From Oscillospiraceae bacterium (GTDB taxonomy: Bacteria; Bacillota; Clostridia; Oscillospirales; Acutalibacteraceae): 43,357 nucleotides of DNA. Within the stretch, counting starts at the first letter, position 1. Each line of letters begins with the position of its first letter. Of this stretch, positions 1 to 8,350 are shown piece by piece. The position numbers were made by a program, and so were the translations under genes. Under the pieces are notes generated by a model. The model was given only the letters and a program-made list of their open reading frames with translations, was not told the origin of the DNA and ran no database searches. The stretch is from positions 1 through 43,357 of the forward strand of contig JAISUW010000015.1 in NCBI GenBank assembly GCA_031271865.1, given 5' to 3'.

Positions 1-252
1 GAAGGCCCGCAAGGTCCTGCCGGCTATGACGGTCTGGACGGCGCAGTCGGCCCGACCGGTCCGGAAGGCCCGCAAGGTCCTGCCGGCTATGACGGTCTGG
101 ACGGCGCAGTCGGTCCGACCGGTCCGGAAGGCCCACAAGGTCCTGCCGGCTATGACGGTCTGGACGGCGCAGTCGGCCCGACCGGTCCGGAAGGCCCGCA
201 AGGTCCTGCCGGCTATGACGGTCTCGACGGCGCAGTCGGCCCGACCGGTCCG
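1..252 (+). repeat. Four tandem 63-bp repeats within collagen gene
   Basis: Copies at 1-63, 64-126, 127-189 and 190-252 differ by only one or two bases each (for example c/t at 111 and g/a at 135). Each encodes seven Gly-X-Y triplets of the type [21 protein letters not shown]. Near identity at synonymous positions indicates recent expansion by slippage or recombination. A related longer unit (with [16 protein letters not shown]) is repeated at about 253-342 and 361-440. Confidence 0.9.
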
Positions 253-2166
253 GAAGGTCCGCAGGGTCCCCAGGGCATCCAAGGTCTCCCGGGGCTGGAC
301 GGCTACAACGGTCTGGACGGCGCAGTCGGCCCGACCGGTCCGGAAGGTCCGCAAGGTCCGGAAGGTCCGCAGGGTCCCCAGGGCATCCAAGGTCTCCCGG
401 GTCTGGACGGCTACAACGGTCTGGACGGCGCCACCGGTGCCACGGGTCCGATGGGTCCGATGGGTCTGGCAGGTGCGCCGGGTGCGGCCGGAGCCGACGG
501 ACGCGACGGTGCCACCGGTCCGCAGGGTATCCAAGGGCTCCAAGGTCTCCAAGGTCCGACCGGTCCGCAGGGCGAACAGGGCGTTCCCGGCCTGAACGGC
601 TATGACGGCGCCACCGGTCCGATGGGTCCGATGGGTCTCGCCGGTGCGCCGGGTCTCAATGGTGCCGATGGTCGTGACGGTGCCACCGGTCCGCAGGGTA
701 TCCAAGGTCTCCAAGGTCTCCAAGGTCCGACCGGTCCGCAGGGTGCCGAAGGCGCTCCGGGTCTGAACGGCTATGACGGCGCGACCGGTCCGGAAGGTCC
801 GCAAGGTCCGCGCGGTTTGCAAGGTATTCAGGGTGAAGTCGGTCCCACCGGTCCGGAAGGTCCTGTCGGTCCGACCGGCCCTGCCGGAATCTCCGTGCAA
901 GGCCTTCAGGGTCTTCGCGGTGTCACAGGCGCAACAGGTCCGCAGGGTGTCCAAGGTCCTGCCGGTCCGCGCGGTGCCTGCGGTATCCAAGGTCTGCAAG
1001 GTCTGCCGGGTCTGAACGGCAAAGACGGCGCAACCGGTGCCCAAGGCCCGATCGGTCCGGTCGGTCCGCGCGGTGCCGCCGGCTACAACGGCCGTGACGG
1101 CGCTACAGGCGCGCAAGGCCCTCGCGGTCTGCAAGGTATCCAAGGTCTGCAAGGTCTGCCGGGTCTGAACGGCAAAGACGGCGCCACCGGTGCCCAAGGT
1201 CCGATTGGTCCGGTCGGTCCGCGCGGTGCCTGCGGTATTGCCGGCGCCATCGGTGCCACCGGTCCTGCTGGGCGTGACGGCTACAACGGCCGTGACGGAG
1301 CCACGGGTCCGCAGGGTATCCAAGGTCTGCCGGGTCTTGTGGGTGCCACCGGTGCCGTCGGCCCGATGGGTCCTGTCGGTCCGCGCGGTGCCTGCGGTCT
1401 CCCGGGTGCCGACGGTGCCACGGGTCCTGCCGGTCCGCAAGGGCTTGTCGGTCCGCGCGGTGCCTGCGGCCTCAACGGTGCCGACGGACGTGACGGGCGT
1501 GACGGCCTCGACGGTGCCACCGGTCCGCAAGGTCCTGTCGGTCCAGCCGGCCGTGACGGTGCTGACGGCGCTTCGGCTGTCATCAACTCCGTGCGTTTGC
1601 TCTTAGGCGAAGTCGGATCTCTCCCGGCGGTGTATAACCAAGGGACACGTTCCGCCGCCGACCTGACCTTTGTCATCCCGGCCGCCGCTCCCGGTCCGCA
1701 AGGCCCGCGCGGCGAAAAGGGTGAGAAAGGCGACCCGGGCGAGAGTGCTGCACAGGTGTTCGGCGGACTTTACAACCGCGAGGTTCTGAAGTTCCACGTG
1801 AATGCCGATGAAGTGATTGCCCTGAAGTTCTCTGACCTCCTGCCCGCTTACGGCATCGCCTATGACGACCATCACAGCTTGGTCGTGGAAAGCGACGGCG
1901 TGTATGAGATTGAGTACTCCCTGCGCGCCGAAGCCAAGGAGTGCGGCAAGGTCAAGATTGCCGTGACCAATGACGGTGTAATCATCCCCTCCTCGCTCAT
2001 CTCCGAGCAGGTCGGCTGCCATGAGCCCTTCGCCCTCAACGGCGTTGCGGTGACGGAAGCGGTCGCGGGTGCGCACCTCCACTTTGTCATGTTCTCCAAT
2101 GAGCAGACCAAGATCAAGCTCGACGAAGGCACCAACGCCACCCTCATCGTCAAGAAAATCGGCTAA
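1..2166 (+). CDS. Collagen-like surface protein, 5'-truncated by window edge
   Basis: The frame is open from base 1 to the TAA at 2164-2166, so about 721 codons are visible and the true start lies upstream. Nearly all of it to about base 1575 is uninterrupted Gly-X-Y triplets rich in GPTGP, GPQG, GADGRDG and GLNG, which is a bacterial collagen triple helix. The first 252 bases are four nearly identical 63-bp (21-residue) repeats. After a non-collagen spacer (about 1575-1690, containing [10 protein letters not shown]) comes a short [13 protein letters not shown] stretch and a C-terminal globular domain of about 135 residues ending VKKIG. That domain resembles in layout the BclA/C1q-TNF-like trimerising domains of exosporium and surface collagens. 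Four Cys codons lie inside triplets (979, 1231, 1393, 1465). The likely role is a surface or spore-coat filament. The internal ATG at 451 is not the start, because the frame is open upstream. Alternative: phage-tail-fibre-like collagen. Confidence 0.9.
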   Translation, partial: EGPQGPAGYDGLDGAVGPTGPEGPQGPAGYDGLDGAVGPTGPEGPQGPAGYDGLDGAVGPTGPEGPQGPAGYDGLDGAVGPTGPEGPQGPQGIQGLPGLDGYNGLDGAVGPTGPEGPQGPEGPQGPQGIQGLPGLDGYNGLDGATGATGPMGPMGLAGAPGAAGADGRDGATGPQGIQGLQGLQGPTGPQGEQGVPGLNGYDGATGPMGPMGLAGAPGLNGADGRDGATGPQGIQGLQGLQGPTGPQGAEGAPGLNGYDGATGPEGPQGPRGLQGIQGEVGPTGPEGPVGPTGPAGISVQGLQGLRGVTGATGPQGVQGPAGPRGACGIQGLQGLPGLNGKDGATGAQGPIGPVGPRGAAGYNGRDGATGAQGPRGLQGIQGLQGLPGLNGKDGATGAQGPIGPVGPRGACGIAGAIGATGPAGRDGYNGRDGATGPQGIQGLPGLVGATGAVGPMGPVGPRGACGLPGADGATGPAGPQGLVGPRGACGLNGADGRDGRDGLDGATGPQGPVGPAGRDGADGASAVINSVRLLLGEVGSLPAVYNQGTRSAADLTFVIPAAAPGPQGPRGEKGEKGDPGESAAQVFGGLYNREVLKFHVNADEVIALKFSDLLPAYGIAYDDHHSLVVESDGVYEIEYSLRAEAKECGKVKIAVTNDGVIIPSSLISEQVGCHEPFALNGVAVTEAVAGAHLHFVMFSNEQTKIKLDEGTNATLIVKKIG

Positions 2167-2190
2167 GCTGTTCGCAGCGGCGCAAACCGC

Positions 2191-2245
2191 AAGCAAGCAG
2201 GGCGCGGGAGCCAAAGCTCCCGCGCCCTCTTGCTTTTGCTCTTAC
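2191..2245. terminator. Bidirectional intrinsic terminator between convergent genes
   Basis: A perfect 10-bp stem (GGCGCGGGAG at 2201-2210 with CTCCCGCGCC at 2217-2226) has loop CCAAAG and is flanked by AAGCAAG and CTTGCTT, which lengthen the stem, followed by a T-rich tract. It lies between the collagen gene stop (2166) and the end of the minus-strand HAD gene (2256), so it can serve both. Confidence 0.8.
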
Positions 2246-2255
2246 TCTTGCCTCT

Positions 2256-2903
2256 TTAGAGCCAGCTCTCCAACGCAAAATCCGCCTCCCGACAGCAGGT
2301 GTCCCAAGCCTGGGCATGGCCTATCTCGCGGACGGCGGCAGTCAGGCAGCCGGCTCGTTTGGCGGCACTCAGTGCGTGGTGGACATCATCGTATACGATA
2401 CACTTCTCCGTCGGCAAGCCCAAGCGCGCAGCGGCGGCGCGGTAAATCCCCTCCCCTGCCTTTCCGCCGGGAAAGCTGTCAGCCGTCAGGACAGCGGAAA
2501 AGTAGCGGTAGATGCCATTGCGCGTCAGGCAAGGCTCCACAAAGCCGCCGTAAAGACTTGTGACAATCGCCAAGGCTTTCCCGGCATCGTACAGGCGCTT
2601 GATATAGCTCCCCGCGCCGGGCTTTAGGCGCACCTTGTCGCGGTATTGCACAAAGCTCATGGCGTTCCACTCTTCCATGAGTTCCTCCGGAGTCTGTGTA
2701 AAACCGCAGCGGGCGATGGTATACTCTGCCGTCCCCCGAAAGGTCAACGGCGCAATGTCTTTCAGGTACCCTTTCGGTATTTCCATACCGCGCCGCCGGA
2801 AAAACTCCGTATCGACCTCTTTCCAAACGCACATACTGTCGAGCAGTGTACCGTCCAAGTCAAACAAATGCCCGTCCGCCGCTGAGATAAGCCGCTGCAT
2901 CAT
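2256..2903 (-). CDS. HAD-superfamily phosphatase (beta-phosphoglucomutase/Gph-like)
   Basis: This 215-residue protein has the standard HAD-IA motifs in order. Motif I FDLDGTLLDS is near residues 13-22 (nucleophile and acid Asp), motif II VTS is in the middle, a Lys follows in FPGGKAG, and the acidic motif IV YDD is near the C-terminus. A helical cap sits between motifs I and II, as in phosphoglycolate phosphatase and beta-phosphoglucomutase relatives. The protein is cytoplasmic, with no signal peptide. The substrate cannot be told from sequence. The start ATG is preceded by AGAGG, and a consensus promoter lies about 50 bp upstream. It is a single-gene unit convergent with the collagen gene. 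Confidence 0.85.
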   Translation of the reverse strand: MMQRLISAADGHLFDLDGTLLDSMCVWKEVDTEFFRRRGMEIPKGYLKDIAPLTFRGTAEYTIARCGFTQTPEELMEEWNAMSFVQYRDKVRLKPGAGSYIKRLYDAGKALAIVTSLYGGFVEPCLTRNGIYRYFSAVLTADSFPGGKAGEGIYRAAAARLGLPTEKCIVYDDVHHALSAAKRAGCLTAAVREIGHAQAWDTCCREADFALESWL

Positions 2904-2954
2904 GTATCAAATCCTCTTTACGTAATATAGAAAAATCCAAACCGTATCCCGCAT

Positions 2955-2983
2955 ATTATACAGCAAATCCATCCCCCTGTCAA
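2955..2983 (-). promoter_or_regulatory. Sigma-A promoter for HAD phosphatase gene
   Basis: Read on the minus strand, TTGACA (2978-2983) and TATAAT (2955-2960) are separated by 17 bp. Both hexamers match the consensus, and they lie about 50 bp upstream of the start codon at 2903. Confidence 0.8.
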
Positions 2984-3045
2984 GAAAAACGCGCTGGCCG
3001 CTTAGCGTTTTGAGGAAATTTTTTACAAGATGTAGCATTTTCCGC

Positions 3046-3074
3046 TTGACTTTTTGGTAAAAAGGTGCTATAAT
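3046..3074 (+). promoter_or_regulatory. Sigma-A promoter with long leader
   Basis: TTGACT (3046-3051), a 17-bp spacer and TATAAT (3069-3074). It would produce a leader of roughly 360 nt before the start codon at 3442. The leader (3080-3441) contains two copies of TCCGCATACGT (about 3166 and 3235) and a small GTTCC/GGAAC stem. I recognise no known riboswitch, T-box or leader peptide in it. Confidence 0.75.
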
Positions 3075-3441
3075 TGCTATGTTGTTGGAAATCCTTTCCT
3101 TTGATAAAGCGTTTGACGCTGTTTCGAGTAAAACCCCGGCATTCCGGATTTATTGGTTCCTCTCCGCATACGTTGGTGACGGAACTTGCACTTTTAAAGG
3201 GATGTCTAAGCAGGGAGCGGGCGGCGGGAATCTCGTCCGCATACGTCATTGATTTGATGTCGACTGCCGCAGACCATGGGCGCTTGCCGACGGCAAGACG
3301 AGGGGCGCGGCGTTTACGGAAGGATTGCAGAAGCTATTCGGTTGTAAACAAAAGCGTATAGCTGCAAAGGGCATTGACTGCCCCCTCTTGCGGCATTCGC
3401 ATTGGTTTTATAAAAATACTGAACCATTGGAGTCGAAGCCT

Positions 3442-4818
3442 ATGCAGCCGAACGGTTCCGGTCTGTCGCCAAAAAGAGTTGGTAAATTTTTCCTGTCTTT
3501 CGTGTTCCTGCTCCTCCTTGTATTGGGCGGTGTAGTCTCCGCCGTCGCCGCCGCCTCTGCGCCTTTGGAGGGAGAGGCCGGTCTGGTGGTAACCGTGCCG
3601 CTGAAGGATGCCATTACAGCCGCCAAGAGCAAGCGCACCAATCTGTTTACGCTCTCGGACAAAAACTACGCATTCGCCTTGAATACCGTCAAGGATGATG
3701 ACGGGAATACATGGCTTCGCGCGGTCATAGCGCAGGGCGATTCTTTCTATGGTGCGATCATGGTCAACCGTGTAGATTTGCTCATGGATGCCGTATCGCT
3801 GGAGGTGACGGTGAAGCCGCCGACTTCGAAAGGGACGACCGACTTCCTCCTGCGCACCCTCCCCGACGAGCGGGAGGTATCCCTGACCCTGCCCCTGCGT
3901 TTTGACGGCTTGGCGCACTTAGCGGCATTCACCGACGAGATCGGCGGCTCCATGAAGTCCTTAGACGGCAATACGGAGATGGAGGCAACGACCGCCGCCG
4001 CACTTGAGGTCGGCGCCGGGGCTGTCGAAACCACGGTACGTCCGGCAGTCACGACCAAAACATACATAGCGGTCTATGCGCTTTTGTTCGGTATGTTGGC
4101 ACTGCTTGTCTTGGGGCAGGTGTTCCGGTTGCAGTTGCGAACTGCCGCTGCGGCTGTGAGCGGGGCTGTTCTGCGCGGCGGCGTACGCTTTGCCGTACGT
4201 ATACGCAACGAATGGGCGGCGGCAACCGGCCGCGCACCGAGCCTTTCGCACCCGGCAGCGCTTGCGCCGGACGCAGAGGATGCCTCGGTACCCTTGCTGT
4301 ACATAGATGCCTTGGAACTGCTGGAAATCATCCCGCAATCCGAAGCCGGCTCTGTGGACGAAACTGTCACCCTCACCTTGCCATCAGCCGCTCCGGAGGA
4401 CATCCCCCCGCTCTGCGAGCAAATCAACGCCGTCTATACCGGCAGCCGCAAGCCTACGCAGGTACAGGGCAACCTCGTCACCGTCGCCCTACGCAACCGT
4501 GAGGCTTTGGGCAGTTCGGAAGAGGCTGTCCCGCTCTTCTCCCCAAACCCCCGCGGGCAGATTATCTCGCTGGCTCCGGCGGCGGGGGAGTTGTATCTGC
4601 ATGTACAGGCCTTTGCTTTCCCTGCTTGTACGGTGCAGCAGGTGCTGCAAAGCGTTTACCTGCCGCGCCTGTTTGACCTGGAGGATAAACACGGCAACCC
4701 CATCGGTATGCCGGAAGCCACCGGGCGGCAGATTCTGCATCTCGCTCCCGCCAAGACCAAAGTGACAGCCGCCGGATACCTCCTTGCGGCAAAAGGAAGA
4801 ATCACCGTTGGGGACTGA
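3442..4818 (+). CDS. Unknown protein with N-terminal signal/anchor and second TM segment
   Basis: This 458-residue protein is not recognised as a known family. Residues about 12-38 (KRVGKFF then a Leu/Val-rich stretch ending SAVAAASA) form a signal peptide or anchor. An outside region of about 170 residues follows, then a second hydrophobic segment (YIAVYALLFGMLALLVLG, about 212-230). The remaining roughly 220 residues are probably cytoplasmic and carry a proline-rich, beta-rich region. I chose the ATG at 3442 because GGAG lies 9 bases upstream and the signal peptide then sits at the N-terminus; the frame is open back to 3325. The stop at 4816-4818 directly abuts the stop of the convergent decarboxylase-like gene, with no intergenic base. 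It may be an envelope or stress-related protein, but no function is assigned. Confidence 0.65.
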   Translation: MQPNGSGLSPKRVGKFFLSFVFLLLLVLGGVVSAVAAASAPLEGEAGLVVTVPLKDAITAAKSKRTNLFTLSDKNYAFALNTVKDDDGNTWLRAVIAQGDSFYGAIMVNRVDLLMDAVSLEVTVKPPTSKGTTDFLLRTLPDEREVSLTLPLRFDGLAHLAAFTDEIGGSMKSLDGNTEMEATTAAALEVGAGAVETTVRPAVTTKTYIAVYALLFGMLALLVLGQVFRLQLRTAAAAVSGAVLRGGVRFAVRIRNEWAAATGRAPSLSHPAALAPDAEDASVPLLYIDALELLEIIPQSEAGSVDETVTLTLPSAAPEDIPPLCEQINAVYTGSRKPTQVQGNLVTVALRNREALGSSEEAVPLFSPNPRGQIISLAPAAGELYLHVQAFAFPACTVQQVLQSVYLPRLFDLEDKHGNPIGMPEATGRQILHLAPAKTKVTAAGYLLAAKGRITVGD

Positions 4819-6108
4819 TCAGAAACCGGCCGCCACCCGCACGGTTTCCCTGTCCAAATAAGCAATATGCCCTGCCGCGATGCGGCAGCCCGGGAAACAC
4901 AGCGGCACCCCCGGCGGGTAGGCATAGAGATATTCCCATGCAACGCGTCCCTCTGCCTCCTGCAGGGGGATTTCTTCACTCTCTATGCGGACGGCTTCGG
5001 CAATGGGTATCCTCTGTTCCGGGCGCGGGGGCGGGTGCAGCGGCGGCCCGGGCGGTGCGGCTTGCGCTGCATCCAATGCAGCCAATGCTGCCTTCAGCCG
5101 GGCAAAGTCCTCCGCCGTATTCCAATCCGAGACCATGCAAAGCAGGAGGCGGCCTTTGCAGTACTCTGCCTCTACATTGTATTGCTCCCGGAGGATGTGT
5201 TCCGCTTGGGCAGCCGTCAGCGCACTGCCGCTGAGGTTGATCAGGAGCTTATAGGGGTCATCGGTGGGAACAAGCCGCAGATTCTTCCAATCCGCTGCAG
5301 CCTGTCGGAAAGCCGCAAGATGATGCAATGCAGCGCCGTCCTCCGCCAACGCCTCGAGCGCATTCTCGGCGGAGGTCATCAGGATATAGGAGGGGCTGGT
5401 ACTGGTAAACATGCGTGCGGCGCGTTCGGCGGCACAGGCGGTTACGAGCGCGGAGTTCCAATGGAGGGCGGCCGTCTGGGTCATAGCGGCGAAGACCTTA
5501 TGCAGGGACTGTGCGGCCATATCCGCTTGCGGGGGTATCTCTCTGCCATGGGCGGCATCGAGCAAGAGCGGGATACCCGCGCCGTGCAGGATTTCGGCAA
5601 TCGCCGCCGTATCGCTCACAAAGCCCTCATAGGTCGGGGAGGGGAGCACGCAGAGACGCGCCTCGGGGTGGTGCTTGACGGCGAAGCGCACAGCCTCTGT
5701 GGGAATGGCACCGAAGACTCCGAGCGTGGCCCACCACTCCGGCTCTATGGTAACTGTCTGCAAACCCATGAACTCCGCCGCCTGCCAGACGGACAGGTGG
5801 CAGTTGCGAGAGACGAGGATGGTATCCCCCCGTCGGCAAGCGGCATAGATACCGGCATAGAGTGCGCCGGTAGAACCGTTGACGGACAGGAACGCTCGCC
5901 GGGAACCGAAGGCGCCGGCCAAGCGCTCCTCGAGGTGTTTCAGCACCCCCGTCGGGTGGCGGAGCTTATCCACGCCATACACTTCGGTGACATCCAAATC
6001 ATACGGCAAGCCATTGGCACAAGACAAGTTCCCCTTATGTCCGGGCATATGGAAACGCGCCGGCTTTCTGTTTGCATAGGTTTGCATCGCAGAGAGCAAT
6101 TCACCCAT
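4819..6108 (-). CDS. Orn/Lys/Arg decarboxylase-family PLP enzyme
   Basis: This 429-residue protein matches the short (SpeA/YaaO-type) branch of the Orn/Lys/Arg decarboxylase family. The N-terminus carries ARFHMPGHKG, then GSTGALYAGIYA, then RNCHLSVW, where the His stacks on PLP. The PLP-nitrogen Asp is in LLLDAAHG and the Schiff-base Lys is in SLHKVFAAMTQTA. A C-terminal domain (about 365-429, IPIAEAVRIES...AYPPGVPLCFPG) completes the family architecture. Members decarboxylate basic amino acids to polyamine precursors. The usual DEAHG motif reads DAAHG here, so the specificity or activity may be altered. It is the last gene of the minus operon, three bases after the MazG-like gene, and its GGAGGTG ribosome binding site overlaps that gene's stop. 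Confidence 0.85.
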   Translation of the reverse strand: MGELLSAMQTYANRKPARFHMPGHKGNLSCANGLPYDLDVTEVYGVDKLRHPTGVLKHLEERLAGAFGSRRAFLSVNGSTGALYAGIYAACRRGDTILVSRNCHLSVWQAAEFMGLQTVTIEPEWWATLGVFGAIPTEAVRFAVKHHPEARLCVLPSPTYEGFVSDTAAIAEILHGAGIPLLLDAAHGREIPPQADMAAQSLHKVFAAMTQTAALHWNSALVTACAAERAARMFTSTSPSYILMTSAENALEALAEDGAALHHLAAFRQAAADWKNLRLVPTDDPYKLLINLSGSALTAAQAEHILREQYNVEAEYCKGRLLLCMVSDWNTAEDFARLKAALAALDAAQAAPPGPPLHPPPRPEQRIPIAEAVRIESEEIPLQEAEGRVAWEYLYAYPPGVPLCFPGCRIAAGHIAYLDRETVRVAAGF

Positions 6109-6111
6109 AAG

Positions 6112-6414
6112 TCACACCTCCCCCCGCAGGTACCCCTCCATCTTGCCGAACTTCACGGCAACACGCTCCTCCAATTCCGCATCCGAAATGCCGTAGCAAA
6201 GGCGCATCTGCGCCAGCATCATCTCCACATCGGCCATCTCATCTAAAACGGCGGCACGCGTGTCGGTGCGGCGTGTGCGCTTCTCGTGCTTATGCAGAGC
6301 CAGAATCAGCTCAGCGCACTCCTCTACGCACTGATCCACCTGCGCGGGGATGCCCCAATGTTCAATCGCTTCCTGCATGAGTGCCACTTGGCTTTCGGGG
6401 AATGTAAGCGTCAT
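6112..6414 (-). CDS. MazG-like nucleotide pyrophosphohydrolase
   Basis: A 100-residue all-alpha protein with the MazG/dUTPase-like metal-binding pattern: EECAELILALHKHEK (EExxE) followed by DEMADVEMML (ExxD). Members hydrolyse (d)NTPs to monophosphates and act as house-cleaning enzymes. The start ATG (6414-6412) overlaps the TGA stop of the upstream GDPD gene in an ATGA quartet, indicating translational coupling. Longer upstream readings of this frame lie inside the GDPD gene and are rejected. The decarboxylase-like gene follows three bases after its stop. The exact nucleotide substrate is unknown. Confidence 0.8.
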   Translation of the reverse strand: MTLTFPESQVALMQEAIEHWGIPAQVDQCVEECAELILALHKHEKRTRRTDTRAAVLDEMADVEMMLAQMRLCYGISDAELEERVAVKFGKMEGYLRGEV

Positions 6415-7271
6415 ACGCGTCCCTCCGCCCATTTGCGGTAGGCGGGTGCATAGTTGGTCTTGAAGCCGTACAGCCCCAACCCCTGCATCTCCTCCCACCA
6501 ATCAAAGGTATCGCACAGATTGGCAAGCACCTGAATCCCCTTGGCGTTGAGCCACTCCACATCCGCTTTTGTGAAGCGCCCGGGGTTCAGTCCCACTTCC
6601 CAGAGCGGCGGCAAGTCCTCCAGCATGGCTTTGCTGTCGTCCGCCAATCGGCGGATGTTGGCGCCGAGCCGCAAACCTTCCGGTGCGGTGTTCATGCCCA
6701 TCTCCATCAGTATCAGGGGGTTGCCGCTGAACACAATGCACTTCTCCATTACAGAGGAAGCGGCAATCGCCGCATAGACCGGTTTCGCAGTTCCGGTATC
6801 ACAGAGTTCAATCTCCGCCTCGATGCCGGCAGGAGCACCCGCCAGCCAATCCAAGAATTCCGTAAATGTCGGGATGGACGCCATACGCGGGTCGCGGGCA
6901 AGGGCATCGATATAGTCATAGGGACCCTGCCCCAGTTGTGTCCCGGGGCGCAGGGCTAGGAACTCATGCCCGGCATCCCCCGGTAGTTCCAAGGGCGTGC
7001 AGTGGTTGGCGTAGGGCAATTCCACAGCGCGGAGTTCGTCTGCGGTCAGTTCGCGGATGCGGGCATTGGTGAATTTCGTAGGATGCCCGCAGGTCAGGCG
7101 GGTGAGGTTGCCGTCATGCACCACGACCGGCACACCGTCTTTCGTAAGGTGGATGTCGCACTCAATACCCATTATGCCGTTGTCAACGGCACCTTGGAAA
7201 GCACCGATTGTGTTTTCCGGGGCAAACTGGTGCGCACCCCTGTGCGCAAATGGTTTGGGGGAAACGTTCAT
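6411..7271 (-). CDS. Glycerophosphodiester phosphodiesterase family protein
   Basis: This 286-residue TIM-barrel GDPD protein begins PFAHRGAHQFAPENT, with the catalytic His-Arg-Gly and Glu-Asn-Thr. It continues with IECDIHLTKDGVPVVVHD, which holds the metal-binding Glu-x-Asp and the second catalytic His. Members hydrolyse glycerophosphodiesters to glycerol-3-phosphate and an alcohol. No signal peptide is present, so it should act in the cytoplasm. The ATG at 7271 is preceded by AAGGAG, and the upstream extension of the frame is therefore excluded. It sits 19 bp downstream of the Fic gene and overlaps the MazG-like gene by 4 bp. Relatives with other cyclic or sugar phosphodiester substrates exist, so the exact substrate is open. 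Confidence 0.87.
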   Translation of the reverse strand: MNVSPKPFAHRGAHQFAPENTIGAFQGAVDNGIMGIECDIHLTKDGVPVVVHDGNLTRLTCGHPTKFTNARIRELTADELRAVELPYANHCTPLELPGDAGHEFLALRPGTQLGQGPYDYIDALARDPRMASIPTFTEFLDWLAGAPAGIEAEIELCDTGTAKPVYAAIAASSVMEKCIVFSGNPLILMEMGMNTAPEGLRLGANIRRLADDSKAMLEDLPPLWEVGLNPGRFTKADVEWLNAKGIQVLANLCDTFDWWEEMQGLGLYGFKTNYAPAYRKWAEGRV

Positions 7272-7290
7272 GCGTATTCTCCTTTTTCTC

Positions 7291-8010
7291 TCATTCAGGT
7301 ATACCAAACGACCGCACAAGGGCGGCATACTTATCCTGCGCGGACAAAAGTGTATCGGTCAGGAATCCCGGCTCGCTGTCATATTCCGTCAAGCCGCGGT
7401 AATAGTACAGCTTATATCGCTCGTCAATGATAAAAGGCATCACGCCGAAGTGCAAGCACTCCTTGAACATCAAGAGCCGCCCCACACGCCCGTTGCCGTC
7501 TTGAAAAGGGTGAATCCGTTCAAAAGCCATGTGGAAACGTAGGATGCCTGCAAAATCCTCCGGTTGATTCTCATAACGTGTGAGCAGCTTTACCATAGCC
7601 GCCGCCACTATGCCAGGCGCTGTTGTTTCGCGGTTGCCGACAATGTTTGGGCGGCTCTTATATTGCCCGATGGGATACCACGCCAACCTTGCTTCAGCCA
7701 CCCCGCCCTTGACTATGCCATGCAATTCTTTGATAAAGGTCTCCGTAAGCGGTTCCTCCACCCTGCGAAGGATGCAGTCAAAGGCGTGGAAGTGGTTGGC
7801 AGTTTCGATGATGTCATTGACGGCGGCAGGTCCCTCCGCGCAATCGATGGTATTCGTTTCATAGATATAGCGCGTCTGCTCCTCCGTCAAGCGGCTGCCT
7901 TCTATGCGGTTGGAGTTATATGCAAGACTGATTTGCATCTGATGGTACAGCCCGCCCTTTATCCCCGTCTGCTGCTCTTCACGCAGGGTATGCAAAACAG
8001 CTTGGCTCAT
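7291..8010 (-). CDS. Fic-domain protein (class II, N-terminal inhibitory helix)
   Basis: A 239-residue Fic protein. The Fic core motif HPFQDGNGRVGR is at about 167-178 with the catalytic His and the phosphate-binding Asn/Arg. Near the N-terminus SNRIEG (33-38) fits the [S/T]xxxE[G/N] inhibitory motif, placing it in class II, where the glutamate blocks productive ATP binding. Fic enzymes usually transfer AMP to a protein hydroxyl; the target is unknown. The family also has a separate N-terminal alpha-helical region, seen here as LYHQMQISLAYN. Translation begins at the ATG 8010-8008, which overlaps the stop of the upstream zinc-ribbon gene (ATGA), so the two are co-translated. It lies within a sugar-hydrolase operon. 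Confidence 0.9.
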   Translation of the reverse strand: MSQAVLHTLREEQQTGIKGGLYHQMQISLAYNSNRIEGSRLTEEQTRYIYETNTIDCAEGPAAVNDIIETANHFHAFDCILRRVEEPLTETFIKELHGIVKGGVAEARLAWYPIGQYKSRPNIVGNRETTAPGIVAAAMVKLLTRYENQPEDFAGILRFHMAFERIHPFQDGNGRVGRLLMFKECLHFGVMPFIIDERYKLYYYRGLTEYDSEPGFLTDTLLSAQDKYAALVRSFGIPE

Positions 8011-8222
8011 GCTTCCTCCTCCTCCGTTACAAAAAGACCGCAGCCCTGCGATAAGAACCTGGCTTTCAGCTCCCCGAGCTCTTCCGCGGTCAGGGAGAAA
8101 CGCTCCCCCAAACAGCCGGGGCAGAGAAATCGCTCCGCCCCGCGGTTCACGAGTTTCTTGTGCAGGGCAATGTCGTTTTGTGTGAGACTTGCACCGCAGT
8201 TCATACAAGCGGAAAAGGACAT
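8007..8222 (-). CDS. Small zinc-ribbon protein coupled to Fic
   Basis: A 71-residue protein starting MSFSACMNCGASLTQ. Two CxxC pairs (CMNC near 6-9 and CPGC near 34-37) predict one zinc ribbon, followed by an acidic helical tail ending EEEEA. The ATG at 8222 follows GGAGGCAGGAAG. The longer frame upstream runs through palindromic repeats (8241-8349) and is not coding. Its stop overlaps the Fic start, so it may bind, guide or inhibit Fic; this is inference from coupling only. I do not recognise a named family. Confidence 0.7.
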   Translation of the reverse strand: MSFSACMNCGASLTQNDIALHKKLVNRGAERFLCPGCLGERFSLTAEELGELKARFLSQGCGLFVTEEEEA

Positions 8223-8240
8223 CTTCCTGCCTCCGGCGTT

Positions 8241-8349
8241 GGCGGGATAGGGGCTTCGCGAAGCCCCCGGCGGTTCGCGAACCGCCTCTGTTGGCAGGGC
8301 GCAGGCGGGATAGGGGCTTCGCGAAGCCCTCGGCGGTTCGCGAACCGCC
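8241..8349. repeat. Two copies of a 46-bp double-hairpin repeat (REP-like)
   Basis: Copies at 8241-8286 and 8304-8349 differ by one base. Each holds two GC-rich hairpins built on TTCGCGAA: GGGCTTCGCGAAGCCC and GGCGGTTCGCGAACCGCC. They fill the gap between the zinc-ribbon gene and the GH27 stop codon (8353-8351), so the transcript would form up to four stems inside the operon. They could be REP-type intergenic repeats or mRNA stabilising/attenuating structures. Confidence 0.85.
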
Positions 8350-8350
8350 G

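Noticed and set aside
3080-3441. T-box or other riboswitch in the long leader
   Set aside because: No T-box sequence or known aptamer core was found; only short direct repeats of TCCGCATACGT.
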